A stretch of 64,000 nucleotides of DNA from Syntrophaceae bacterium UBA6087 (GTDB lineage: Bacteria; Desulfobacterota; Desulfomonilia; UBA1062). Below are positions 36,616 through 45,164 of the stretch, piece by piece. Each line of letters begins with the position of its first letter. Position 1 is the stretch's first letter. Below the pieces are notes generated by a model. It saw only the letters and a program-made list of their open reading frames with translations. It searched no databases and was not told where the DNA came from. A program made the position numbers and the translations under genes. The DNA is taken from assembly GCA_002448235.1 (NCBI GenBank), contig DIXF01000009.1:36015-100014 (forward strand). The letters are read 5' to 3'.

Positions 36616-38313
36616 TCAGGCGGCGAACTGGTGCAGGAACACGTGCTCGGCGTCATAGGTGCCGATGAGGATCAGCTCGTCATCGCTTCTCATGACGATG
36701 TCCGGCTTGGGGTTGGTCATGGTCTCGCCCTCACGCTGAACAGCGATCACGGTGCAGCCTGTCCGTTCCCTGATGCCTGAAGCGGCAAGGGTCCTTCCCA
36801 CCAGCGACCTCGGGGTTTTCAGGTTGAAGATGTTCAGTCCCTCGGCCAGCAGCAGAGCATCCTCGCCCCTGAGAAAATTGAAGATGGCGTCCGCACCGAG
36901 CGACGCGTACGACATGACAAAATCGGCGCCGGCGCGGTGCAGCGTGGAGACGTTGCGGTCGTTGTTCGCGCGGGAGAGAATCTGCAGATCCGGCCGCAGG
37001 CTCCTCAGGTACTTGGTGAGGTAGATGTTCGTATCGTCGTTCCGGGTGGTGATCAGGGCCGCCGGCGCCTTCTTGACCCCGGCTTTGTGGAGGGTTTCGA
37101 TGTCCGCCGCGTCTCCGATCACGTAATGCTCGTCGCCCCGGCCTTTCCTCAGGATCTTCTCGACAATGGTGTAGGGGACTTCCTTTTCGCGGAACCGCTC
37201 GGCAATGGCATGGCCGATTCGCCCTCCGCCGATTATGATCACCGGATCGCCCGCAATCTTGTAAATGTGATAGAAGGAATACACCTCGTCATAGTCCGCC
37301 ACCGCCTTTTCAGACCCTGCCAGCACGAGAACGCTCGTGCGGTCGATGACCGTGTCCTGGGCAGGAAGGGTGAACTTTCCCCTTTCCCATATCCCCACGA
37401 CCGTCAGCCCGAAGGCTTCCCGAAGTCTGCTTTCCGCCAGCGTCTTGCCCTCCAGGGGCGTGCCGATGGCCGGGGCCTGGACAATGACGAGGTCCTGGTA
37501 GCGGCCGATGACATTGGCCTTGCATTCACCCGTTATGGTCCACCCGGCAAGCGAGCTCCCCAGGAGCTCGTAGAGCAGAAGAACCCGCGAGCTCCCCGCC
37601 ATCTCCAGGATGTCCACCGAGTAGGGAGATTCGGCGGTGGTGACGATGGGGACACGGCTGCTGCCCTCGCGCACCGTGAAGGCCGTGTTGGTGTTCACCT
37701 GGTCGCTCCTGGTCGCCACCACCAGCGAGGCCTGATCGACGCGCATCTTGCGGTAGGTTTCGGGGTCGTCGATCTTCCCTATGGCGACCCGCACGCCGAG
37801 GGTGAAAAGCTCCTGCGCACGCGCGACGTCCTCCACGATGACCCAATACTTCCGCTTATAATCCCGAAGCTTCTCTATGAGCGATGCGGTGACGGGGTCG
37901 TAGTTTGTAATGAGGACGTGGTCGCTGGTGTCCTCGGGCAGTTCGCGCGGGGTTCGGCTTCTTGCCTCGGACTCCATCCAGGGCGCAAAGAAAAACTTGA
38001 TGAAGATGAACGGAAGGAGGATCAGGAGAAAGACGACCCCGGACAACAGCACAAGGATGGAGAAGGCGCGCCCGATATCCGAGGTGAAGGTGATATCCCC
38101 GAATCCCAGGGTCGACATGACCACCAGGGTCCAGTAGAGCCCCGTGATCCACGAGTGTTCCTGCCCTTCCGCTGCCATGAGATAGTGAAACGTCATACTG
38201 TATGCGGCTATCATCGCGAAAAGGACCGCGACGTATTTCAGGAGCAGGCGGACATTTGCCTCACTTACCCTTCCCTGGGCTACGGTACTGAGTATGGAAG
38301 ATAAAAATTTCAT
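36616..38313 (-). CDS. Two-helix potassium channel with two RCK domains
   Basis: This 565-residue protein has two transmembrane helices (about 24-46 and 80-105) around a pore with the selectivity filter STLGFGDITF, a variant of the canonical TVGYGD. Two regulatory RCK-type nucleotide-binding domains follow: one from VLITNYDPVTASLIEKL, the second from VIIIGGGRIGHAIAERF, each with a C-terminal TrkA-C-like part (ANVIGRYQDLVIVQAP and DIVMRSDDELILIGTY). The layout fits a tetrameric gated K+ channel. The filter change could alter selectivity. Confidence 0.88.
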   Translation of the reverse strand: MKFLSSILSTVAQGRVSEANVRLLLKYVAVLFAMIAAYSMTFHYLMAAEGQEHSWITGLYWTLVVMSTLGFGDITFTSDIGRAFSILVLLSGVVFLLILLPFIFIKFFFAPWMESEARSRTPRELPEDTSDHVLITNYDPVTASLIEKLRDYKRKYWVIVEDVARAQELFTLGVRVAIGKIDDPETYRKMRVDQASLVVATRSDQVNTNTAFTVREGSSRVPIVTTAESPYSVDILEMAGSSRVLLLYELLGSSLAGWTITGECKANVIGRYQDLVIVQAPAIGTPLEGKTLAESRLREAFGLTVVGIWERGKFTLPAQDTVIDRTSVLVLAGSEKAVADYDEVYSFYHIYKIAGDPVIIIGGGRIGHAIAERFREKEVPYTIVEKILRKGRGDEHYVIGDAADIETLHKAGVKKAPAALITTRNDDTNIYLTKYLRSLRPDLQILSRANNDRNVSTLHRAGADFVMSYASLGADAIFNFLRGEDALLLAEGLNIFNLKTPRSLVGRTLAASGIRERTGCTVIAVQREGETMTNPKPDIVMRSDDELILIGTYDAEHVFLHQFAA

Positions 38314-38420
38314 CTGCCCGGCGTCTCTCCACAGGTTGGGATCCCGGGCAATATACCTGAAACCGGAGACACGCGCAACGTGACCGTTCGAGGACTACCG
38401 TTCGACTTGCCCTGGCCTGC

Positions 38421-39344
38421 TCACCCGTTCTCTTTGAGATGATCGAGGATGGCCTTGAACGCCTCTTCGGCATTCTCCACGGGGACCTGGCAGGTGCCTA
38501 CCGCTCTATGGCCGCCGCCGCCGTAGTGCAGCATCAGCGATCCGATGTTCGTTTTGCAGGTGCGGTTGATTATGCTGTATCCGACCGTGAAGACGACGTT
38601 CTGCTTCATCCTGCCCCAGATGGCCCGGAGCGACACGTTCTGTTCCGGGTAGAGGACGTATTCGGTGAACCTGTTTCCGCTCAGTATCTCTTCCACCTCG
38701 CGCAGGTCGATGATGATTACATTGGCATCGGTCCTCGTGTAGTTTTTGATCATGGACGAGTATTCCCGCTCCTGGCTGTAGTATCGCTTGACGCGTTCTT
38801 CCACGTCCGGCAGCTCCAGGATTTCTTCCACACGCATCGTGCGGCAGTACTGGATCATGTCCTTCATCAGCTGCAGGTTGCTTATCCTGTAGTCGCGGTA
38901 CCGTCCCAGGCCGGTGCGGGCATCCATGACAAAAGACAGCAGAATCCATCCCGACGGATGAAGTATCTCCTTCCTGGTCAGATCGCCAGAGTCGCTTTTA
39001 TCGACAGCCTGCATCAGGCCGTTGTCATCGAATTTACTGAAGATCGCAGGACCTCCGTAATAGTCGTAGATAACCCGGGCACAGCTTGGCGCCGACCTCG
39101 ATTGGCCTTCGAACGGGGTTTCGGACAGCTTCAGGCGCTCTTCCTCGCTGGAATGGTGATCGAACCACAAGGCGCATCCCGGCACATAGGGAACGTTCGC
39201 CAGAACGTCGTTGGTGGTGACTTCGACCTTTCCGTCCTGTACATCCTTGGGGTGGACAAACGTATAGGTATCGATGATCCCGGCTTCTTCCAGAAGGACG
39301 GCACAGGCAAGGCCGTCGAAATCGGAACGTGTTATCAGATTCAT
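38421..39344 (-). CDS. DHH-family phosphoesterase, NrnA/exopolyphosphatase-like
   Basis: This 307-residue protein has the DHH motifs: TRSDFDGLAC (motif I), ALWFDHHSSEEE with the DHH itself, and a C-terminal DHHA1-like segment GGGGHRAVGTCQVP. Members cleave phosphodiester or phosphoanhydride bonds in nanoRNA, cyclic dinucleotides or polyphosphate with Mn2+. The length is slightly short of typical NrnA. It is 76 bases from the potassium channel start. Substrate unknown. Confidence 0.85.
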   Translation of the reverse strand: MNLITRSDFDGLACAVLLEEAGIIDTYTFVHPKDVQDGKVEVTTNDVLANVPYVPGCALWFDHHSSEEERLKLSETPFEGQSRSAPSCARVIYDYYGGPAIFSKFDDNGLMQAVDKSDSGDLTRKEILHPSGWILLSFVMDARTGLGRYRDYRISNLQLMKDMIQYCRTMRVEEILELPDVEERVKRYYSQEREYSSMIKNYTRTDANVIIIDLREVEEILSGNRFTEYVLYPEQNVSLRAIWGRMKQNVVFTVGYSIINRTCKTNIGSLMLHYGGGGHRAVGTCQVPVENAEEAFKAILDHLKENG

Positions 39345-39471
39345 GCGAAAGATCTCCCTTATAATTTACTATGTCAGCGTCAAGAAAAGTATCGGCAACA
39401 TGAAAGCAAATCAAAAATACGTCGGAAGAGCCGGGCCGATCAGCATCCGGCTGCACAAAAAAACGTCCCGC

Positions 39472-39816
39472 CTACTCTGCGTTCCCGCTTTCTTCCACCA
39501 GCACGATCAGTCGGTCGTCGCCCAGGGAGAAAGCATCTCTTACCGTACCTGACACCTTGATCTTCTGACCCTTGGCAGGCACGGGTTTATCTGTGATCAC
39601 CGGGATCTCGCCGGTCTTATCCCGGACGATGAAATATTTCAGGATCACGACATTGAATGAATCCACAACGGTCCCGGAGACGGTCACCCGCTTGTCGACG
39701 TAATCCCGGGGGTTATTCAGTATCTTCTCGATGGGTGTGGAAAAAAGGCCGCTGCAGGCAGTAGCCGTCATGATGAAAAATACCAGAGCCGCCAGAAGCA
39801 AGATCCTGTGTTTCAT
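39472..39816 (-). CDS. Small lipoprotein with OB-fold domain
   Basis: This 114-residue protein has a lipoprotein signal (MKHRILLLAALVFFIMTATACSG) whose lipobox is TATACSG with the lipidated Cys at 21. The mature part looks like an OB-fold of the tRNA_anti-like family: VTVSGTVVDSFNVVILKYFI, then IKVSGTVRDAF. Such lipoproteins bind nucleic acid or oligosaccharide, but the role is not clear. A hairpin lies upstream at 39830-39870. It is 127 bases from the DHH gene. Confidence 0.78.
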   Translation of the reverse strand: MKHRILLLAALVFFIMTATACSGLFSTPIEKILNNPRDYVDKRVTVSGTVVDSFNVVILKYFIVRDKTGEIPVITDKPVPAKGQKIKVSGTVRDAFSLGDDRLIVLVEESGNAE

Positions 39817-40448
39817 ATATCCTCCCTGTTCGAGTACAGGAGATTTCGGCCGCCTGCCTGCCGTACTCGAGCCTGAATCCTTTCATAAAAAACTATACCA
39901 TATGCGGGACCATGCATCCAGCGGGATAAGCCACTTATCTCGAACCTTTTGTTGTATGCTTTGTAGTATCGGTACTCCCCTTGGCTTGTCTAATTTTTTG
40001 TGATGATGTGGTAAAAATGCTGCTAAGGTCAGCCGCCTTCATCATGAAAAAACCGGCATTCACAATATACAGGTAATGAACTTTACTTATCCTCCTTCCA
40101 GGCACGGAGCGGATTCCCGCTATGCAGCGATGCTATCCTGCTCTCACCGGCAACCGCAGAAACGCCCATAAATCCACGCAACGCTTTAGCAAGCACCCTG
40201 TACGCGCCGGTGGAATGAGGCTTTATCCCTCACCGATAATAAATTGGTACACTCTATGCTTTATTAAAATCATTGAATGACCTTGAATTGCTATGAAAAT
40301 TGTAATGGGCGGCCGGGATGATTGTCACTGCTGTCGTCACGTCCCTGTCTGCTCCGGTCACTGATGCCGGGAATAACTGTCTTGCTTGTCAGGCGGTTAT
40401 AACAATAGTTGATGCAGTCTCTGATGATGTAGATATGGGGGGTGTTCC
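39817..40448. other. 632-base gap with one imperfect hairpin
   Basis: Near 39830-39870, TCGAGTAC and GTACTCGA flank a 25-base GC-rich centre; the hairpin lies in the 5' leader or promoter of the OB-fold lipoprotein gene. The rest is mixed AT-rich sequence, with no convincing gene. The promoter of the histidine kinase at 40449 must lie in the right part, but I see no consensus. Confidence 0.4.
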
Positions 40449-42338
40449 ATGGAAGAAGAGACTATTGCGCAGCTCAAAAGAGCGTTGTCCGATGCACACC
40501 GGCGTATCTCCAAACTGGAGAAATCTCTTTCCCCGCGCCGTCGTAGCGAAGAGGCCGTGCCGGGGAGCGAAGAACGAGACCCCGGACGGATCGAAGAGCT
40601 CGTCAGCGAGCGCACTGCAGAACTCATCAAGGCGAACGAACACCTGAAGAAAGAGCTAGCCGAGCACAAGGAAGCCGAGGACAGGTTCCGCGAAAACGAA
40701 GAGAAGTACCGCATGTATTTTTCGCTCAGCAACGACGTCATGCTCTCTTACGACAATCAGTTCAGGGTCCGGAGCGTCACCCCGAATGTCGAGCCCATTC
40801 TCGGATATACGCCCGAGGAGCTCGTCGGCAAGACCTTTCTGGATCTTAACGTGCTGCATCCCGACTGTCTGAAGGAAGCGGTCGCCAATGCCCTGAAGGT
40901 GCACTCCGGCGAGACGGTCTATTCTTCCGTTTACGAGTTCATTACGAAAGACGGGAAGAGAAAATACGGCGAGGTCAGCGGTGTGCCCCTCATACGGGAC
41001 AATACTGTGGTGGGGGAAGTGACCATAGCGAGAGATATAACCGAGCGCACCATGCTACAGAAAACATTGAAGGAGAACGAGGAAAGGTATCGCATCACGC
41101 TGGAGAGCATGCCCGACGCCGTAAGCATCCTAGGCGCAGGCGGTTCAGAATATATCTATGTAAACGATGCCTTTTGCAAAATTACCGGCTACTCTCCTGA
41201 AGACACGCTCGGGAAGACGCCGTTTGAGCTGAACCTGCCCGCCGGACCGGAGAACATCGCGCAGTGCACCGAGCTTTTGCAGAACAACGAACCCGTTGAC
41301 AACAAAGAGCACCGCTGCCGCAGGAAAGACGGGATCATCCTCGACACGATCGTATCCACCAGGCCGGTGCGCTATGGAGGCCAGGACTGCCTGGTCATGG
41401 TCATGACGGACGTAACCGCGCTCAAAAGGATTGCAGAAGAAAAGAAAAGGCTCGATATCAAATCCCAGAAGATGGAGGCCATAGGGACGTTAGCGAGAGG
41501 GATCGCGCATGACTTCAATAATATCCTGACGTCCATCATCGGGTATTCGAAGATGTCCATGAAAGATTTCATGGCCATAAAAAAAGAAGACAAGGACTTG
41601 AGCGCGGTTCGGAGCGACCTCACCGAAGTTCGCAACGCGGCGTATCGAGCAAGAGACCTGGTGAATCATATCCTGGCTTTCAGCCGCCATTCGGAAAAGG
41701 ACTGTTCACCGATCGTGCTCAGCTCCGCAATCAGGGAGTCATTGAAACTGCTGAAGCCGTCAATGCCTGCCAACATCAGGGTCAGGACGAATCTCGCGGG
41801 CTCACATACCATTCTCGGAGACCCTGCGCAGATCCACCTGATCATGACGAATCTCCTGACCAATGCAGGCTATGCCATGGATAAAACCGGGGGAGAGCTG
41901 GACGTGAACCTCCACCCGTTTTTCGTCGACGGGGCGGCCGCCCTCGATCTCGATGTACCGGCCGGACCTTACATGAAGCTGACCGTCAGCGATACCGGGC
42001 ACGGGATAACTCCGGAGATCATGGCCCGCGTCTTCGACCCGTATTTCACCACCAGATGGAAAAGCCAGGGTACGGGCATGGGCTTATCGATCGTGCACGG
42101 CATCGTCGCAAGCCACGGAGGAGCCGTCAACTGCACGAGCGTCCCGGGGCAGGGAACGACCTTCGATATCTATCTCCCGCAGTACGATTCCAGAGAAGAT
42201 GAGATCCCTGCGGAAGAACAGCGGGAGGTCGTAAACGCGGACATGAGATTCCTGGATCTCGATCAGGATCTCTCTCCTGCCCCTTTAAAAAAGAACCTTG
42301 CAGGCAAGAGGTCGAGCCGGAAGAACAAGGAGCACTGA
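40449..42338 (+). CDS. Soluble PAS-PAS histidine kinase
   Basis: This 629-residue protein has no membrane segment. A coiled coil (about 1-78) leads to two PAS domains (about 85-200 and 205-330). A HisKA helix holds H354 in ARGIAHDFNNILTSIIGY. The ATPase domain has DTGHGITPEIM and GTGMGLSIVHGIV near 510-560. There is no receiver domain. Signal probably small and cytosolic, perhaps redox. No response regulator gene is adjacent. The next gene is an FNT channel with its own promoter, so co-regulation is not implied. Confidence 0.92.
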   Translation: MEEETIAQLKRALSDAHRRISKLEKSLSPRRRSEEAVPGSEERDPGRIEELVSERTAELIKANEHLKKELAEHKEAEDRFRENEEKYRMYFSLSNDVMLSYDNQFRVRSVTPNVEPILGYTPEELVGKTFLDLNVLHPDCLKEAVANALKVHSGETVYSSVYEFITKDGKRKYGEVSGVPLIRDNTVVGEVTIARDITERTMLQKTLKENEERYRITLESMPDAVSILGAGGSEYIYVNDAFCKITGYSPEDTLGKTPFELNLPAGPENIAQCTELLQNNEPVDNKEHRCRRKDGIILDTIVSTRPVRYGGQDCLVMVMTDVTALKRIAEEKKRLDIKSQKMEAIGTLARGIAHDFNNILTSIIGYSKMSMKDFMAIKKEDKDLSAVRSDLTEVRNAAYRARDLVNHILAFSRHSEKDCSPIVLSSAIRESLKLLKPSMPANIRVRTNLAGSHTILGDPAQIHLIMTNLLTNAGYAMDKTGGELDVNLHPFFVDGAAALDLDVPAGPYMKLTVSDTGHGITPEIMARVFDPYFTTRWKSQGTGMGLSIVHGIVASHGGAVNCTSVPGQGTTFDIYLPQYDSREDEIPAEEQREVVNADMRFLDLDQDLSPAPLKKNLAGKRSSRKNKEH

Positions 42339-42377
42339 TCCCGGACTATCCGCCTCACCCTGTGGTAGAAATCCCGC

Positions 42378-42406
42378 TTGACACACGGGTGTCCTCCTCG
42401 TATACT
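42378..42406 (+). promoter_or_regulatory. Sigma-70 promoter of the FNT channel gene
   Basis: TTGACA at 42378-42383, a spacer of exactly 17 bases and TATACT at 42401-42406 form a near-consensus promoter. The likely transcript start is near 42413, which leaves a leader of about 38 bases with AGAGGAGG before the ATG at 42451. Confidence 0.85.
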
Positions 42407-42450
42407 CTCGAAATTACCAAGGAAATTCCCATCAACCTAGAGGAGGAAAT

Positions 42451-43278
42451 ATGTCACACAAACCGGTAGAAATCATTGATTTAGCTGGCAACGCTGGGAT
42501 GTATAAGGGAAATTTGGGTGCCGCCAACTTCCTTGTACGAAGCTTCATGGCAGGGCTTTTCATCGCGGTCGGCGCGGGGCTCTGTACCGTATGCGGCACA
42601 GGATTGGATACAGCGGTGAGTCCGGGGTTCAAGTCCCTCATCGCAGGTGCGGTCTTCCCTGTCGGCCTTATTGCCATCGTGCTTACCGGCATGTCTCTCT
42701 TCACCGGCGATACGATGCTTATCCCCATGGCCGTGTTTCAGAAAAAGTCCACGTGGGCCAAAGTGGGCAGCGCCTGGTTCTGGGTCTATATCGGAAACTT
42801 TGTCGGTTCTCTCTTCTGGGCGTACCTGATGGTCGTAGGCCCCTTCAGCAAAGGCGGCGGCCCTGAACTGACGGCCTTCGGAATGAATGCCATCGGTATC
42901 GCAGAGGCAAAGACTCTCCCTTACATGGCAGCCGGAACCATGGGCCTCTGGTCCGCATTCATGAAGGGCATAGCCTGTAACTTACTCGTAAACGTCGCAA
43001 TACTGCTCGCTTTCTCATCAAAGGCAATGGTCGGAAAATTTTTCGGCATATGGTTCCCTATCATGGCATTCGTCTCCTCAGGTTTTGAGCACTGCGTAGC
43101 AAACATGTATTTCATTCCCGCAGGCATCATGCTGGGCGCCAATGTAACATGGGGACAATTCATCGAGTGGAACCTGGTACCGGTAACATTAGGAAACATT
43201 GTGGGCGGGTTCATCTTTATCGGCGCCGTCTATTTCTATTCCTTCAAAAAAGAGCTGTCCACGATTTCGCCGTCTTGA
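42451..43278 (+). CDS. Formate/nitrite transporter (FNT) family channel
   Basis: This 275-residue protein has six hydrophobic segments and the FNT pattern: FLVRSFMAGLFIAVGAGL at the start, LTGMSLFTGDTMLI as the omega-loop region, then KGIACNLLVNVAILL and SGFEHCVANMYFIPAG. FNT channels move formate, nitrite or hydrosulfide across the membrane by proton-linked transport. Which anion cannot be read from the motifs. It has a near-consensus promoter and a strong ribosome site (AGAGGAGG). Confidence 0.92.
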   Translation: MSHKPVEIIDLAGNAGMYKGNLGAANFLVRSFMAGLFIAVGAGLCTVCGTGLDTAVSPGFKSLIAGAVFPVGLIAIVLTGMSLFTGDTMLIPMAVFQKKSTWAKVGSAWFWVYIGNFVGSLFWAYLMVVGPFSKGGGPELTAFGMNAIGIAEAKTLPYMAAGTMGLWSAFMKGIACNLLVNVAILLAFSSKAMVGKFFGIWFPIMAFVSSGFEHCVANMYFIPAGIMLGANVTWGQFIEWNLVPVTLGNIVGGFIFIGAVYFYSFKKELSTISPS

Positions 43279-43348
43279 CGATTTAGTCGACAAACCCTTA
43301 CCTCGGCCTTTCTGCCGCAGGTTGACAAGCAAATTCCAAAGGAGCGAT

Positions 43349-43367
43349 CCCCCGGCAATGCCGGGGG
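43349..43367 (+). terminator. Hairpin downstream of the FNT gene
   Basis: An 8-bp stem (CCCCCGGC / GCCGGGGG) with a 3-base loop lies 70 bases after the FNT stop. There is no U-tract. The right arm runs into the 101-base repeat. Confidence 0.5.
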
Positions 43368-43463
43368 ACGCTTCGGGTTGATCTTAAACGTCCATATCCC
43401 AAGGTTGTCCCCTGGTTTCCATTTTTCCCCTGTTGCGGATGATAAGCCCGTTGAGGAAACGCC
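43363..43463. repeat. 101-base direct repeat, copy 1
   Basis: Identical base for base to 49896-49996. Copy 2 is the 3' end and downstream flank of the DUF1456 gene, so copy 1 is a duplicate of that gene tail placed beside the marR operon. Confidence 0.92.
43384..43463 (-). pseudogene. DUF1456 C-terminal fragment
   Basis: On the minus strand this encodes the last 26 residues of the DUF1456 protein (FLNGLIIRNRGKMETRG... to the stop) and nothing upstream of it. The start and the first two thirds of the gene are missing, so it is a non-functional remnant of a duplication. Confidence 0.8.
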
Positions 43464-43471
43464 CTAATATA

Positions 43472-43491
43472 AAAAATAAATCTGTCCCCTT
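43472..43491. repeat. AAATAAATCTGTCCCC motif, copy 1
   Basis: A 20-base sequence, AAAAATAAATCTGTCCCCTT, also present at 49862-49881. It resembles short extragenic repeats found near REP-associated transposase (RAYT) genes in many Gram-negative genomes; no such transposase is seen here. Confidence 0.55.
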
Positions 43492-43543
43492 TAATGTATT
43501 CGCATCACAGGCCCATCTTTGCACTGGCAGGGAATGCCCATAA

Positions 43544-43565
43544 ATATATTACTGCATATATTACT
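43544..43565. repeat. Tandem 10-bp repeat at the marR promoter
   Basis: ATATATTACT occurs twice (43544-43553 and 43556-43565) with a 2-base gap, one copy touching the -35 box. A 12-base period is close to one helical turn, so it may be a regulator-binding site, perhaps for MarR itself. Confidence 0.5.
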
Positions 43566-43592
43566 TGACAATACATTTCGCATCAGTATTAT
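43565..43592 (+). promoter_or_regulatory. Sigma-70 promoter of the marR/dehydratase operon
   Basis: TTGACA at 43565-43570, a 16-base spacer and TATTAT at 43587-43592 lie 31 bases before the MarR start codon. The whole six-gene run could start here. Confidence 0.72.
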
Positions 43593-43622
43593 TTAGATAT
43601 CATCTATTAAGGATTCCATACC

Positions 43623-44120
43623 ATGAAATCAGATCAATCTTGTGACTTCAGCTTCTTTTCCACGAATCCCGAGGACTGTCCCTACTTCCTCATCACCCGG
43701 GTCTCTCTATGCGCGACTGCCGCCTTCAAGCGCGGTTTTGCCGAAGCGGGAGTGACGGGCATGCGGCCTGCTTATCTGGGGGCACTCCTGAGCCTCTGGA
43801 AAGAGGACAGCCTGAAGGTCACCGAACTGGGAAGAAGAGCCGGCCTGGAGCCCTCCACCATGACAGGACTCATCGACCGCATGGAGAGAGACGGGCTGGT
43901 GCAGCGTGTCTTCGACCCGAGCAACCGGCGGGAGCTGAAAATACACCTTACGGATGCAGGGCGCGCCATCAAGGACACCGTGGCTTCCACGGTAGACCGT
44001 ATCCTGGAAAAAATACTCACGGGATTGAGCGCAGACGAGATCGAGCAGATGAAAGGCACCCTGCGCAAGGTGCTCATGAATGTTCACGAGGAGGAAGAAA
44101 ATGGGCAGACAGACAAATGA
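43623..44120 (+). CDS. MarR-family transcriptional regulator
   Basis: This 165-residue protein has a winged helix-turn-helix region at about residues 58-110: LKVTELGRRAGLEPSTMTGLIDRMERDGLVQRVFDPSNRRE is the recognition helix and wing in MarR style, flanked by dimerisation helices. It leads the 2-hydroxyacyl-CoA dehydratase operon and overlaps the next gene by 20 bases. It probably controls the operon by binding a phenolic or acyl-CoA ligand; the ligand is inference. Confidence 0.9.
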   Translation: MKSDQSCDFSFFSTNPEDCPYFLITRVSLCATAAFKRGFAEAGVTGMRPAYLGALLSLWKEDSLKVTELGRRAGLEPSTMTGLIDRMERDGLVQRVFDPSNRRELKIHLTDAGRAIKDTVASTVDRILEKILTGLSADEIEQMKGTLRKVLMNVHEEEENGQTDK

Positions 44121-45159
44121 GTCCCTGGGGTATGGCTGTGCGTATACCCCTCTGGTAATGCTCCGCGCCGCCGGGTATGACCCGTACCGCGTGCTGCCCC
44201 TGACGGACAGCCACGACCAGGCAGGACTTCACCTGCACGACAATCTGTGCCCCCATGTGAAAAAGATCCTCGACAGGGCCATGGGGAACGACCTCCCCGT
44301 ACTCGCCGGCATGATCTTCATGAACAGCTGCGACGCCATGAGGAGGCTGCCCGATGCCTGGAGAAAAGTCCGTGAAGGTGACAGAACGGTCCTCGTCGAT
44401 CTCCCGGTCATTGCGGACGAGTCCGCGGTCAGGTTCTTTGCAGGCGAGCTCAGGCGTCTGGCCGGTGTCCTAGGGGAATGGAGCGGGAGTCCTGTTTCCG
44501 ACGATCGCGTGAAGGAATGCATCCAGGAGCATAACAGGCTTGCCGACACGCTTTCCGGGCTTGCCTCGAAGGTTAATGCCGGAGCGTACAAGGGAGGGCG
44601 GAATACCCTGCAGAAAGCATATGCCGTCGCCGCAACAAAGCCTCTCCCCGAGGCGATCCGGTACGCTGAAGACGTGCTTTCTTCAGGGCTGAAGGAGAAA
44701 CTTTCAGGCTCCTTACCGGCAGTCTTCCTCTTCGGGAACATCCTTCCCGATACGGAGGCCTTCGCCCTCTTCGAGGCCTCGGGCGCCCGCATTGTCGATG
44801 AAGATCTGTGTACGGGTTCCCGGCTCATCCAGCCGGTTCGTATCGAGGATGGTGAAGACCTTTACACGGGCCTGTCCCGGGCGATCCTGGGGAGAATTTC
44901 CTGCGCCCGCACCTTCAACCATGCCCGGCCCGGGGAGATCGCACAGACCGTCGTCGAAAGGGCGCGGGCATGCGATGCGAAAGGCGTGATCTTCCACACA
45001 GCCAAGTTCTGCGACCCCTACCTCGCCCGGCTTCCCTCCATCCGCGAGACGCTCCGGAAAGAGGGCATACCCATCCTCGTGCTCGAAGGGGATTGCACTA
45101 CGCGGTCAATAGGTCAACACAGGACAAGAATAGAAGCATTTATCGAGATGCTGGGGTAA
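44101..45159 (+). CDS. 2-hydroxyacyl-CoA dehydratase-type subunit (HgdB/BcrC-like), small
   Basis: This 352-residue protein belongs to the 2-hydroxyacyl-CoA dehydratase / benzoyl-CoA reductase subunit family. Cysteines at 13 (GYGCAYTP), 50 (HDNLCPHV), 77 (MNSCDAMRR) and near 311 (KFCDPYLAR) fit the Fe-S ligands. The start has GAGGAGGAAG. It overlaps the MarR end by 20 bases. The next gene encodes a second subunit-like protein, so they may form a heterodimer. The substrate is a 2-hydroxyacyl-CoA by family inference only. Confidence 0.87.
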   Translation: MGRQTNESLGYGCAYTPLVMLRAAGYDPYRVLPLTDSHDQAGLHLHDNLCPHVKKILDRAMGNDLPVLAGMIFMNSCDAMRRLPDAWRKVREGDRTVLVDLPVIADESAVRFFAGELRRLAGVLGEWSGSPVSDDRVKECIQEHNRLADTLSGLASKVNAGAYKGGRNTLQKAYAVAATKPLPEAIRYAEDVLSSGLKEKLSGSLPAVFLFGNILPDTEAFALFEASGARIVDEDLCTGSRLIQPVRIEDGEDLYTGLSRAILGRISCARTFNHARPGEIAQTVVERARACDAKGVIFHTAKFCDPYLARLPSIRETLRKEGIPILVLEGDCTTRSIGQHRTRIEAFIEMLG

Positions 45160-45164
45160 AGAAT

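Larger units (their letters stand above)
43279..43622. other. 344-base gap with repeat copy, RAYT-type motif and marR promoter
   Basis: From left to right it holds the FNT terminator hairpin, a 101-base copy of the DUF1456 gene tail, a short conserved TAAATCTGTCCCC motif, a tandem 10-bp repeat and the sigma-70 promoter of the marR operon, each listed separately. Confidence 0.6.

Noticed and set aside
43321..43400. Possible cyclic-di-GMP riboswitch (GGGACGCTTCGGG-like segment)
   Set aside because: The resemblance is limited to a few bases, and the segment is part of a duplicated DUF1456 gene tail.
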